Source: Treponema sp. (GTDB taxonomy: Bacteria > Spirochaetota > Spirochaetia > Treponematales > Breznakiellaceae). From it: a DNA stretch of 14,642 nucleotides. Positions 7,642-14,040 of the stretch are shown piece after piece. The position numbers were made by a program, and so were the translations under genes. Within the stretch, counting starts at the first letter, position 1. Every line of letters begins with the position of its first letter. The notes beneath the pieces were generated by a model, which did not search any database, had not been told where the DNA came from, and saw nothing but the letters and a program-made list of their open reading frames with translations. The stretch is taken from the NCBI GenBank assembly GCA_031263265.1, contig JAISGE010000046.1:1-14642 (forward strand). Reading direction: 5' to 3'.

Positions 7642-9396
7642 CTATACCAGGGCATCCAAGTCAAGTTCTGCGGCAATACAGGGTACGGTAATGCCCCAAT
7701 TCTCCAGTACTGCCGGGTGCAGTTCTCCAAATACGCCGATAGACTGGCCCCGGTACCGGATCCGTGCCCCACGGCCCGGAATAAACCGAGGGTCTTGGGA
7801 CTCTTCTACGGTGTATGTCCGGTCAAGGTAATAAAAGAGAGTTTGAAGCTGGCCTGCAGCGGTGTTGAAAGTAGCATCCTTATCAGCAGTAAGCAAGCCT
7901 AAGTATTGCCGGGTACACGCACCGTCGTTTTCCTGAACGTCTTGATAGGCTACCTTGCCGATCTCGAAGACCTGGTGGGGATACCCAGAATGGCCCGACA
8001 CCGATTCACTCATCAACAGGGAGGCTATGATCCCATCCCGGACATATTCATAGTGCTCAGACATGGGATTGGCAATGCGGATTATCCTGCTTCCGTCTCC
8101 CCGCATCTTATCCACCAGGTCTTTGCGAGAACCCAGGTAGTTATAGATCATCTCCTGGTAACCCAAACCTACGAAGATGGCTTTCACCTTACGGCTAAAG
8201 GAGGTAATCGGGGTAAGCCTCCCTATGGTGAAGTCCCGGGGCCGTTCAGGGCTAAAACTTCCCAGCCCTCTGCCTATCATCACATCTTCGGCCACATCTG
8301 CGGCATGGAGGAAATCGTTCCGGTATTCAGGAGGATAGAGCCTAATACCTGGGCTTTCCGCTGATTCGCCGCGTTCACAGGCCGTAACCTGTTCAGCCCG
8401 GCATCCCATCCGTTCCAGCGCGGCAATGCAGGCAGCGCCGTCGAGCTTTTCCCCCAGAAGCTGGTGGATCCGTCTCAAAGAACAGAAAACCGGCTCCTGA
8501 AAATAGTAAGGACTGGTAACAGTACGGCCAAAGGGAGTGTCGTAGGCATAGACCACTGCTACCGGCTCAATGGTATAACCCTGGTCAGCCAGATCGCAGG
8601 CCATGATGCTGGCCGCGAGGCTTACCGAAGGCATATCCGTACCGGTGATCTCCACGAAGAGATCCTGGTCCCCCACTTGGACTGCCCCAAGGTCTGCGGA
8701 ATTGATGATCGGCGGATAGGAGAGGATAGCCCCGCTTGCATCTACCAACAGGGGATGCAGCGGCTCATGCTCCTGGATAAAAGCATATTCCTTACCTTTA
8801 GGATGCTGCTTAAGGATTTCGGTCAAGGTGAGGGGTACATCCCATTGGAGCGGCACAAAGGAAACCGCATCAGGATCCACGGCTTTGTACATGATAGGCC
8901 AGGTAATGGCGGCAATCCGGTACAAGCCCATAGAGATGGTCCTGCGCTTGCGTCCAAAATTCCAGGCCAGCTTTTCTTGGGTTTGGATCATATCCCGCAG
9001 GGACGCATCGGAAATCTCCTTGCCCGCGGCGATAAACCCCGCTAAGTAGGGCCGTACTCCCTGGACGCCGGCCTCTACCAATACCTGCCGCTGGGCCTTT
9101 TGGGGCTTCCCGGGAACTGAAAAGAACGGGTACTGTGGCTGCGGGTTGCTCTGGTAGATCCTAAGCTGCCGGGCACAACCGGCAGTACCCCAGAGGTCTG
9201 GTCTATTGGTGTCGTTCAGTTCGATTTTGAGGGTCCGCTGGGGTGCAGGAAGACGTTTGTCCGAATCCTCATCCAGTTCTGCCTTGGCACAGGTAAGAAC
9301 TGCTTCCAAGGCAGCCCGCTGGTCTTCCGCAGTACCCTGGGGGTTCCAATCTGCCAGCGCATAAAACACCGCTTCGTTTACTTCAATTTTAGGCAT
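7642..9396 (-). CDS. pheT: Phenylalanyl-tRNA synthetase beta subunit, archaeal/spirochaete form
   Basis: This 584-residue subunit, with PheS, would form the enzyme that charges tRNA-Phe. It is far shorter than the usual bacterial subunit (about 800 residues). It opens directly with MPKIEV, lacking the N-terminal tRNA-binding (EMAP-II-like) region and the C-terminal anticodon-binding domain of bacterial PheT. This is the archaeal/eukaryotic architecture, which spirochaetes are known to have. Recognisable stretches include NDTNRPDLWGTAG near the N-terminus, the HPKGKEYAFI segment of the B3/B4 region, NPMSEHYEYVRDG in the catalytic-like core, and GVFGELHPAVLENWGI near the end. The ATG is preceded by AGGA nine bases upstream. 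It lies 32 bases downstream of murE on the same strand and is probably cotranscribed with it. pheS is not in the window. Confidence 0.95.
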   Translation of the reverse strand: MPKIEVNEAVFYALADWNPQGTAEDQRAALEAVLTCAKAELDEDSDKRLPAPQRTLKIELNDTNRPDLWGTAGCARQLRIYQSNPQPQYPFFSVPGKPQKAQRQVLVEAGVQGVRPYLAGFIAAGKEISDASLRDMIQTQEKLAWNFGRKRRTISMGLYRIAAITWPIMYKAVDPDAVSFVPLQWDVPLTLTEILKQHPKGKEYAFIQEHEPLHPLLVDASGAILSYPPIINSADLGAVQVGDQDLFVEITGTDMPSVSLAASIMACDLADQGYTIEPVAVVYAYDTPFGRTVTSPYYFQEPVFCSLRRIHQLLGEKLDGAACIAALERMGCRAEQVTACERGESAESPGIRLYPPEYRNDFLHAADVAEDVMIGRGLGSFSPERPRDFTIGRLTPITSFSRKVKAIFVGLGYQEMIYNYLGSRKDLVDKMRGDGSRIIRIANPMSEHYEYVRDGIIASLLMSESVSGHSGYPHQVFEIGKVAYQDVQENDGACTRQYLGLLTADKDATFNTAAGQLQTLFYYLDRTYTVEESQDPRFIPGRGARIRYRGQSIGVFGELHPAVLENWGITVPCIAAELDLDALV

Positions 9397-9428
9397 GTTG
9401 TTGTTCCTGTATTGCCCCAGTATAGACC

Positions 9429-11063
9429 CTAAGAACGAGCTTGATCTACCTGGTACCTGAGGTCATCATCGGTCTGGGAAAACCCAAATTCTGCCAGGGC
9501 CTTTTCCGCTTCTCGAATCTCATCATAGGCTTTTGTTTCATGGGCATAGATGATCGAATTTTCATGCCCCTTTCCCAGGAGGAGAACCAGATCCTTGGGA
9601 CGGGCCAGAGAAAAGGCTTTCCTTATGGCCAGGGGCCTATCAGGAATCAAAAACAGGTTCTCTCCTGCCTTGGCTTCTGAAATACCCTGGGCAATAGCTT
9701 CCAAAATCGCCATAGGATCTTCCCCCCGGGGATCCTCGTCGGTAAGGACGAGCATATCCGACCATGCTGCAGCAATTTTGCCTTGTTCAGCCCGCTTGGC
9801 AGTGTCTCGTTCTCCAGCAGAACCAAAGAGGCTGATGATCCTGCCCCCCCGGCTGTCCAGCCGTTCCCGCAGCGGCGGAAATATGGTCTGGAATGACGAG
9901 GGAGTATGGGCATAATCCACCATCACCTCAAAGGGCTGGCCCCGTTCTATCGTTGTCATCCGGCCCCGTACCGGTTTGAGCCGAGGTACCAGGGGAATAA
10001 GTTCCTGTACCGGCACGGATAGGAGTTCCGATAGGGTTAAAAGGCTGGCGAGTACATTCCCTGCATTAAAGGTCCCGGGAAGCCTGTCCCGGATATCCAG
10101 AATGGCACCGGTTTTATGTATACAAACTTCATACCAGTTCCCTCTCGGGTTGCCGGTGATTTTTTTGAGGGTAAGATCCGCTTCGAGGCCCTTGGTACTG
10201 TAGGTATAGGTGCTGTGTTTGGTGGATCCGGCAAAATACCCGGCGCTGGGGTCATCTGCATTGACCACCCCAAAAGAAGGAACCCTCAAGAAGTCCTGGA
10301 GGGCCTTGGGGTCCCTGGTTTTATGGTGATCCACCTGCTCCAAGGCTTGGAACAGCCGGGCTTTATCCTGCCGGTATTGTTCCCAAGTACCGTGAAATTC
10401 CAAATGTTCCTGGGTTACGTTGGTCATCACTCCCACATCAAAGGCCACATCTCCTAAGCGGTTGGTCCGGGGGGATAATCCGTGGGAACTGGCCTCCAGT
10501 ACGGCATATTCCCCGCCGTGGTCATGTATATCCCGCAGAACCTTTTGCAAGACCGGCGCCTCTGGAGTGGTCTGATGTTCAGGATTCCATTGCTCACCAG
10601 TTCCCGCATCGTACTGTACCGTAGAGATGAACCCGGCCTGCTTCCCTAAAAGCCGCAGGATCTGGTATATGAGGTATACGGTCGTGCTTTTGCCTTCGGT
10701 ACCGGTTACGCCAATAACGCAGAGCCGCTGGGAAGGGAACTCATAAAAGGCGGCTGCCACAGGACTCATGGCAAACCGGGAATCCTTGACTCGGATATAC
10801 GGGATCCCCGGCACATACTCAGGCAGTTCATGCTGATGGATAATTGCCTTGGCCCCCCGTTGGATGGCGTCGGGGATGAAGGCGTGGCCGTCTGCGTGGA
10901 GTCCCGGCAAGGCAAAATAGAGGCTGCCCCTGCTTACGGTACGGGAATCATAGGCTAAACCGGTAATAAGTGGGTCTGTCTGGGGAAGCAAGGGAGAAGA
11001 ACCAATATACCCGGCTTTTTGGGCAACGTCTGGACTTAAAAAATGAGATAAGAAACGTTCCAT
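9429..11063 (-). CDS. murE: UDP-N-acetylmuramyl-tripeptide synthetase (Mur ligase)
   Basis: This cytoplasmic Mur ligase adds the third amino acid to UDP-MurNAc-L-Ala-D-Glu, using ATP. With the ATG at 11063 it has 544 residues; a TTG at 11072 would add three. I prefer the ATG, but neither start has a clear Shine-Dalgarno. The N-terminal UDP-binding region contains DSRTVSRGSLYFALPG. The ATP loop is GTEGKST at 121-127 rather than the more usual GTNGKTT. EASSHGL, TNVTQEHLEFHGT and MVDYAHTP are all present, and GKGHE is near 497-501. The specificity motif, DNPR in meso-DAP enzymes, reads EDPR within DEDPRGEDP (442-450). Spirochaete peptidoglycan usually has L-ornithine at this position, so the acceptor may be ornithine; that is inference. 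It is first in a murE-pheT pair and divergent from the next + strand gene. Confidence 0.93.
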   Translation of the reverse strand: MERFLSHFLSPDVAQKAGYIGSSPLLPQTDPLITGLAYDSRTVSRGSLYFALPGLHADGHAFIPDAIQRGAKAIIHQHELPEYVPGIPYIRVKDSRFAMSPVAAAFYEFPSQRLCVIGVTGTEGKSTTVYLIYQILRLLGKQAGFISTVQYDAGTGEQWNPEHQTTPEAPVLQKVLRDIHDHGGEYAVLEASSHGLSPRTNRLGDVAFDVGVMTNVTQEHLEFHGTWEQYRQDKARLFQALEQVDHHKTRDPKALQDFLRVPSFGVVNADDPSAGYFAGSTKHSTYTYSTKGLEADLTLKKITGNPRGNWYEVCIHKTGAILDIRDRLPGTFNAGNVLASLLTLSELLSVPVQELIPLVPRLKPVRGRMTTIERGQPFEVMVDYAHTPSSFQTIFPPLRERLDSRGGRIISLFGSAGERDTAKRAEQGKIAAAWSDMLVLTDEDPRGEDPMAILEAIAQGISEAKAGENLFLIPDRPLAIRKAFSLARPKDLVLLLGKGHENSIIYAHETKAYDEIREAEKALAEFGFSQTDDDLRYQVDQARS

Positions 11064-11102
11064 ACAAAACAAGTGTAGTCTGAATGGTAAAAGGGGTAAA
11101 GA

Positions 11103-11117
11103 GCAGTTACCAACTGC
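11103..11117. repeat. Short inverted repeat in the divergent murE promoter region
   Basis: GCAGTT (11103-11108) and AACTGC (11112-11117) form a 6-bp dyad around ACC, midway between the divergent starts of murE and the small + strand gene. It could be an operator or merely a chance palindrome. I found no convincing -35/-10 pair for murE on the minus strand. Confidence 0.3.
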
Positions 11118-11124
11118 GGGGATA

Positions 11125-11153
11125 TTGCCTCTCCCTGGTTTTAGGAGTATTCT
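11125..11153 (+). promoter_or_regulatory. Putative promoter for the small protein gene and dapL
   Basis: TTGCCT at 11125-11130, a 17-base spacer, then TATTCT at 11148-11153 give an acceptable sigma-70 match (four of six at each element). The predicted start near 11160 leaves a leader of roughly 24 bases containing AAAGGAG at 11171-11177. It is the only good candidate upstream of the small gene. Confidence 0.4.
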
Positions 11154-11183
11154 AAGATCAACGTTACTTTAAAGGAGTTCAAT

Positions 11184-11408
11184 GTGTCGGAACCAGCAAA
11201 GCGGGATCCCCAGGCCCCAAAATTTCTTGACATTACCATAAAGGATAATAATGGTAAGGTCTGGTCTACTATTTATGCCCAAGCAAAGGATTTTTCCACC
11301 GGTTCGGTAGGTTATTACGCTTCTGATAAGATTAGCAATCCAGAAAGCGCCGAACGATACCAATGTAGTTTAAGTTTTACCCTTATAGGATCAAAACCCG
11401 GGAAATAA
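11184..11408 (+). CDS. Small unrecognised protein, 74 residues, GTG start
   Basis: I do not recognise a named family. The open frame begins with GTG, six bases after a strong AAAGGAG (11171-11177), and ends in TAA. An ATG two bases earlier is in another frame and stops after 19 codons, so the GTG is the likely start. The product is soluble and has no signal peptide or membrane segment. It starts with a basic, Pro-containing linker (residues 1-12), then has alternating hydrophobic/polar segments around FLDITIKD, KVWSTIYAQ and YQCSLSFTLIG, which suggest a small beta-sheet fold. It holds one cysteine. It lies 52 bases upstream of dapL on the same strand and could be cotranscribed. The strong ribosome binding site and well-placed promoter argue that it is real. 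Function is unknown; a small nucleic-acid-binding or structural protein is possible but unsupported. Confidence 0.7.
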   Translation: MSEPAKRDPQAPKFLDITIKDNNGKVWSTIYAQAKDFSTGSVGYYASDKISNPESAERYQCSLSFTLIGSKPGK

Positions 11409-11460
11409 TCCGTGTCTCCAACCTTGTTTCATGAAGTACATAGCAAAGAGGAGCATCATC

Positions 11461-12678
11461 ATGATAAGCAGGAATCCCTGTCTTGCCAACATAAAAGCAG
11501 GGTATCTTTTCCCTGAAATTGCCAAGCGGCGGCGGGAATTTGCCGCAGCCCACCCCGAAGCGAAGATCATCAGCCTTGGGGTGGGAAATACCACCGAACC
11601 TATCCTGCCGCATATCAACCGCGGTCTTGTGGAAGGCGCCCGGCAGCTTGGTACGGTAACCGGTTATTCAGGGTACAGCGATGAAGGGCTGCTTTCCCTC
11701 CGGGAACGGATCAGCCAGGTGTTTTATCGAGGGCGCTTCAAGGCCGATGAAATCTTCATCTCTGATGGGGCCAAGTGCGACATAGGCCGGCTCCAGCTCC
11801 TCTTTGGCGCGGGTACCAAGGTAGCGGTGCAGGATCCCTCCTATCCGGTATATGTGGACGGTTCGGTCCTTATTGGTGCTGCGGGGACGTGGGCCGGAAC
11901 CGGATACCAGGGGATACGCTACCTTCCCTGTACCGCAGAAAACCGCTATTTCCCGGATCTTTCCCTGCTTCCCCCCAATGGGCTTTTCTATTTCTGTTCC
12001 CCTAACAACCCCACAGGGACCACGGCAACCCGGGAGCAGCTAAGCGCGCTGGTCAATGCCGCCCTGCAAAAGGGGACGGTCATCGTCTTTGATGCGGCTT
12101 ACAGCGAATACATCCGGGATCCCGCGCTTCCCAAGAGCATCTTTGAGATACCCGGAGCCACAAGCTGCGCTCTTGAAGTGAATTCCTTTTCCAAGTCTGC
12201 AGGATTCACCGGTGTACGGCTCGGCTGGACCGTGGTTCCCCAGGAACTGGTCTATGCCGGGGGTGAAAAGGTTAATGCTGACTGGAGTAGGATTTGCGGT
12301 ACCATCTTCAACGGGGCTTCAAACATCGCCCAGGCAGGTGGATTGGCCGCGCTCGAGACCGAAGGACTCAAGGAAATTCAGGAATTGACGGATTTCTACC
12401 TGGGTAATGCGAGACTCATCCGTGCCACGTTGCAGAACCTGGGGATTTCCTGCGTAGGCGGGGACAATGCACCCTATATCTGGGCGCAGTTCCCCGGCAG
12501 GGACAGCTGGGATGTGTTTGCAGAGATCTTGGAAACCTGCCAGGTAGTAAGTACCCCTGGTGCAGGTTTTGGTCCTGCAGGCCAGAGCTTTATACGGTTC
12601 TCGGCCTTTGGGCACCGGCCCGAGGTGGAAGAAGCCTGTGAGCGCCTGGGAAGGCTTGCCAAGATACCTATGAGATAG
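11461..12678 (+). CDS. dapL: LL-diaminopimelate aminotransferase
   Basis: This PLP enzyme of fold type I converts tetrahydrodipicolinate directly to LL-diaminopimelate using glutamate as amino donor, bypassing the succinylase or acetylase steps. It appears in plants, chlamydiae, spirochaetes and some other bacteria. Starting at 11461 it has 405 residues. This ATG follows AAGAGGAG (11446-11453) by seven bases, whereas the upstream in-frame ATG at 11431 has no ribosome binding site. Diagnostic stretches are YLFPEI near the N-terminus, SDGAKCDIGR, FCSPNNPTG with PNNPTG at 181-186, FDAAYSEYI, SFSKSAGFTGVRLGW with the probable PLP lysine at 245, and FNGASNIAQAGG. No dapB, dapF or lysA is in the window. 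A treponeme with ornithine-containing wall would need this product mainly for lysine; this is inferred. Confidence 0.93.
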   Translation: MISRNPCLANIKAGYLFPEIAKRRREFAAAHPEAKIISLGVGNTTEPILPHINRGLVEGARQLGTVTGYSGYSDEGLLSLRERISQVFYRGRFKADEIFISDGAKCDIGRLQLLFGAGTKVAVQDPSYPVYVDGSVLIGAAGTWAGTGYQGIRYLPCTAENRYFPDLSLLPPNGLFYFCSPNNPTGTTATREQLSALVNAALQKGTVIVFDAAYSEYIRDPALPKSIFEIPGATSCALEVNSFSKSAGFTGVRLGWTVVPQELVYAGGEKVNADWSRICGTIFNGASNIAQAGGLAALETEGLKEIQELTDFYLGNARLIRATLQNLGISCVGGDNAPYIWAQFPGRDSWDVFAEILETCQVVSTPGAGFGPAGQSFIRFSAFGHRPEVEEACERLGRLAKIPMR

Positions 12679-12755
12679 TACATTTCTGCGATGCATCATA
12701 GCTATTTTTCTGTCAATAACGAGATTCGTTCACCAAGGCAACATCATTTACTTTT

Positions 12756-12782
12756 GTAATTCCCTATAGGGTAAGGAATTAC
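12756..12782. repeat. 8-bp inverted repeat downstream of dapL
   Basis: GTAATTCC (12756-12763) and GGAATTAC (12775-12782) are exact reverse complements around an 11-base loop that itself overlaps the palindrome CCCTATAGGG. It is 77 bases after the dapL stop. The stem is AT-rich and has no following T-run, so a terminator role is uncertain; a protein-binding site or a remnant repeat is equally possible. Confidence 0.45.
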
Positions 12783-12928
12783 GTTTGCATGAAGCGTCTG
12801 TAATCTATAGTCCCCCGTGAGTTCTCCTCTCTAAACCAGTTTGACGTCCTTTGTTATTGGCCTCGCTATACTCGTCTTATAGGGTACCGCCCCTAGGAAT
12901 CGGTGCGTGAGGAGCAAGGAGGGATCCC

Positions 12929-12952
12929 TTGATTGGGCTGGCAACCTATTGA
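12929..12952 (+). other. Seven-codon open frame with strong Shine-Dalgarno (possible leader or gene remnant)
   Basis: AAGGAGGG (12916-12923) is followed five bases later by a TTG that opens a seven-codon frame (MIGLATY) ending in TGA and immediately TAA. It could be a leader peptide for the CPBP gene, the cut start of an older gene, or chance. The TTG overlaps the -35 candidate of the next promoter, so both readings cannot easily be used together. No protein function is implied. Confidence 0.25.
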
Positions 12953-12958
12953 TAAAAT
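12929..12958 (+). promoter_or_regulatory. Putative promoter of the CPBP protease gene
   Basis: TTGATT (12929-12934), an 18-base spacer and TAAAAT (12953-12958) give a reasonable sigma-70 match (four and five of six). The leader to the ATG at 12996 would be about 30 bases and carries GGAGG at 12985-12989, six bases before the start. AT-richness makes chance -10 matches common here. Confidence 0.4.
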
Positions 12959-12995
12959 ATAAAACAGGGCTATCATATTATAACGGAGGCAAAAA

Positions 12996-13826
12996 ATGGA
13001 AAATAAAATCTATCCAAGAATAAAGAATGCGGTATTATTATGCCTATTATTTTTAGGTATGCAAATAGGCTTTGGTCTGTTGCTTGGTATCATTATTGGT
13101 ATATTTGGAATTGGGACCGAATCTATATTTTATGGAATAGGAAATATTCTATTGCAATTAATATCATTTGGTATAGTTATTTTAATCGGATTTAAAAAAA
13201 CAAAGCAAAGATTCAATGTTGTATTTAAATTTAACCGTGTTTCCTTTGGCTTATGGTTGGCAGTCGTTGTCTTTATGATAGGGTTTGTTATTTTATCATC
13301 TGAATTGGATAATATTTTGAAGGTGATTCATTTTCTCCCTATGCCTCTTTTTTTACAGAATACATTTGAAATAATAATGGTTAAACAAATATTTATTATT
13401 TCTATTATATTAGTTGGTGTAATACCAGCGTTTTGTGAAGAAATGTTTTTTAGGGGGATACTATTAACTGGATTTCAAGAAAATTATTCTGAGAAAAAGG
13501 CCGTATTAATGAGTGCCTTGTTATTTGGCATTATACATCTAAATCCATGGCAATTTGTGTCGGCATTTATTATTGGAATATTTTCGGCATGGATATGTAT
13601 AAAAACAAGATCAATTGTTTTAAGTATTTATATACATATTTTTAACAATATCATAGCCGTAATAGCATTAAAGTATAAAGAAATAGTGCCAATAAAAGGG
13701 TTTAATACAGCATATTCAGAACAAACCTTTCAGCCATTATGGTTTGATATAATTGGAATAGTAATAACAATATTGGGAATAATATTATTAAAACTGAGTT
13801 TAAAAAAGGCTAAAAATGTCCCATAA
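12996..13826 (+). CDS. CPBP-family intramembrane metalloprotease (CAAX protease-like)
   Basis: This 276-residue polytopic membrane protein has about seven or eight hydrophobic segments and the three conserved CPBP/Abi motifs: EEMFFR at 148-153, FGIIH ending in His181, and His214 with Asn218 in HIFNN. These residues bind the metal and form the active site in Rce1-type glutamate proteases, so the protein is probably catalytically competent. Bacterial members have varied roles, including bacteriocin immunity, peptide maturation and regulation, and no partner here fixes the substrate. The ATG has an excellent GGAGG ribosome binding site. The gene is far more AT-rich than all the genes upstream, with long A/T runs and AT-ending codons, and it is followed by a GC-rich hairpin block. 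This supports recent transfer. It appears to be a single-gene unit with its own promoter. Confidence 0.92.
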   Translation: MENKIYPRIKNAVLLCLLFLGMQIGFGLLLGIIIGIFGIGTESIFYGIGNILLQLISFGIVILIGFKKTKQRFNVVFKFNRVSFGLWLAVVVFMIGFVILSSELDNILKVIHFLPMPLFLQNTFEIIMVKQIFIISIILVGVIPAFCEEMFFRGILLTGFQENYSEKKAVLMSALLFGIIHLNPWQFVSAFIIGIFSAWICIKTRSIVLSIYIHIFNNIIAVIALKYKEIVPIKGFNTAYSEQTFQPLWFDIIGIVITILGIILLKLSLKKAKNVP

Positions 13827-13848
13827 CGGACTGTCTCCGTCACCATTC

Positions 13849-13904
13849 GGCGGCTCCGTGGTTCCGTTCGCCTAGGCCGGCTGCGCCTTCCACGGCAAAC
13901 CGCC
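13849..13904. repeat. GC-rich imperfect hairpin after the CPBP gene
   Basis: GGCGG (13849-13853) pairs with CCGCC (13900-13904), and CCGTGG (13856-13861) pairs with CCACGG (13890-13895). The internal loop is CT against CAAA, and a 28-base GC-rich apical part holds GCCTAGGC. A smaller hairpin, ACGGA-CTGTC-TCCGT (13826-13840), precedes it and overlaps the stop codon of the CPBP gene. This GC-rich block lies between two AT-rich genes. It has no T-run. It may be a dispersed intergenic repeat, a recombination site or a structured RNA end. Confidence 0.55.
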
Positions 13905-13959
13905 ACGGAAAACAAGGGTGTATACGAGAGGGATCATATACGGGTACTTATCCGTGGCG
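13901..13959. repeat. 9-bp inverted repeat with 41-base spacer
   Basis: CGCCACGGA (13901-13909) and TCCGTGGCG (13951-13959) are exact reverse complements. The left arm overlaps the end of the preceding GC-rich hairpin, so the two structures are mutually exclusive, and CCGTGG occurs again at 13856. The spacer also has two TATACG copies. The competing stems could reflect a switchable RNA or the terminal repeats of a small mobile remnant. Confidence 0.45.
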
Positions 13960-13979
13960 TCTGAAATTTATCATTTGTT

Positions 13980-14008
13980 TTGTAAAAACTATTGTCTAAA
14001 ATTATAAT
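13980..14008 (+). promoter_or_regulatory. Putative promoter of the flavodoxin-like gene
   Basis: TTGTAA (13980-13985), a 17-base spacer and a perfect TATAAT (14003-14008) lie upstream of the right-edge gene. An 8-base direct repeat, TATAATAG at 14003-14010 and 14012-14019, creates a second -10-like box nine bases later, though without a good -35. The leader to the TTG start at 14041 would be roughly 25 bases. Confidence 0.5.
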
Positions 14009-14040
14009 AGGTATAATAGGGGGGAAAGAAGGAGGGTATC

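Larger units (their letters stand above)
12679..12995. other. 317-base non-coding stretch before the AT-rich gene
   Basis: No normal-length gene is visible here. It holds the inverted repeat at 12756-12782 with a 10-bp palindrome CCCTATAGGG (12762-12771). TTGACG (12841-12846) and TATACT (12867-12872) are separated by 20 bases, an unusually long spacer. A second 10-bp palindrome, AGGGATCCCT, lies at 12920-12929. There is also a short Shine-Dalgarno-led open frame at 12929-12952 and the probable CPBP gene promoter. Composition falls from GC-rich to AT-rich near 12950, marking the edge of a differently composed segment. Confidence 0.6.

Noticed and set aside
8464..9045. 193-residue plus-strand frame inside pheT
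   Set aside because: The pheT frame on the minus strand has continuous family motifs across this range; this is its antisense shadow.
11182..11241. ATG at 11182 as start of a short peptide instead of the GTG at 11184
   Set aside because: That frame stops after 19 codons, while the GTG frame is open for 74 codons with good ribosome binding site spacing.
11431..11460. Upstream in-frame ATG of dapL adding ten residues
   Set aside because: It has no Shine-Dalgarno, and the sequence AAGAGGAG just before the ATG at 11461 lies inside this extension and fits that start.
12679..12720. Possible intrinsic terminator right after dapL (GATGCATC followed by a short T-run)
   Set aside because: The palindrome has no room for a loop and the flanks do not pair, so no stable stem forms.
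13730..13915. 61-residue Arg-rich frame on the minus strand spanning the end of the CPBP gene and the GC-rich block
   Set aside because: It has no ribosome binding site, overlaps a clear gene on the opposite strand, and its Arg-rich composition is what any translation of this GC-rich hairpin DNA would give.
13827..14040. CRISPR-like or tandem repeat array
   Set aside because: The repeated CCGTGG/CCACGG words are short, unevenly spaced and in opposite orientations, with no repeat-spacer periodicity.
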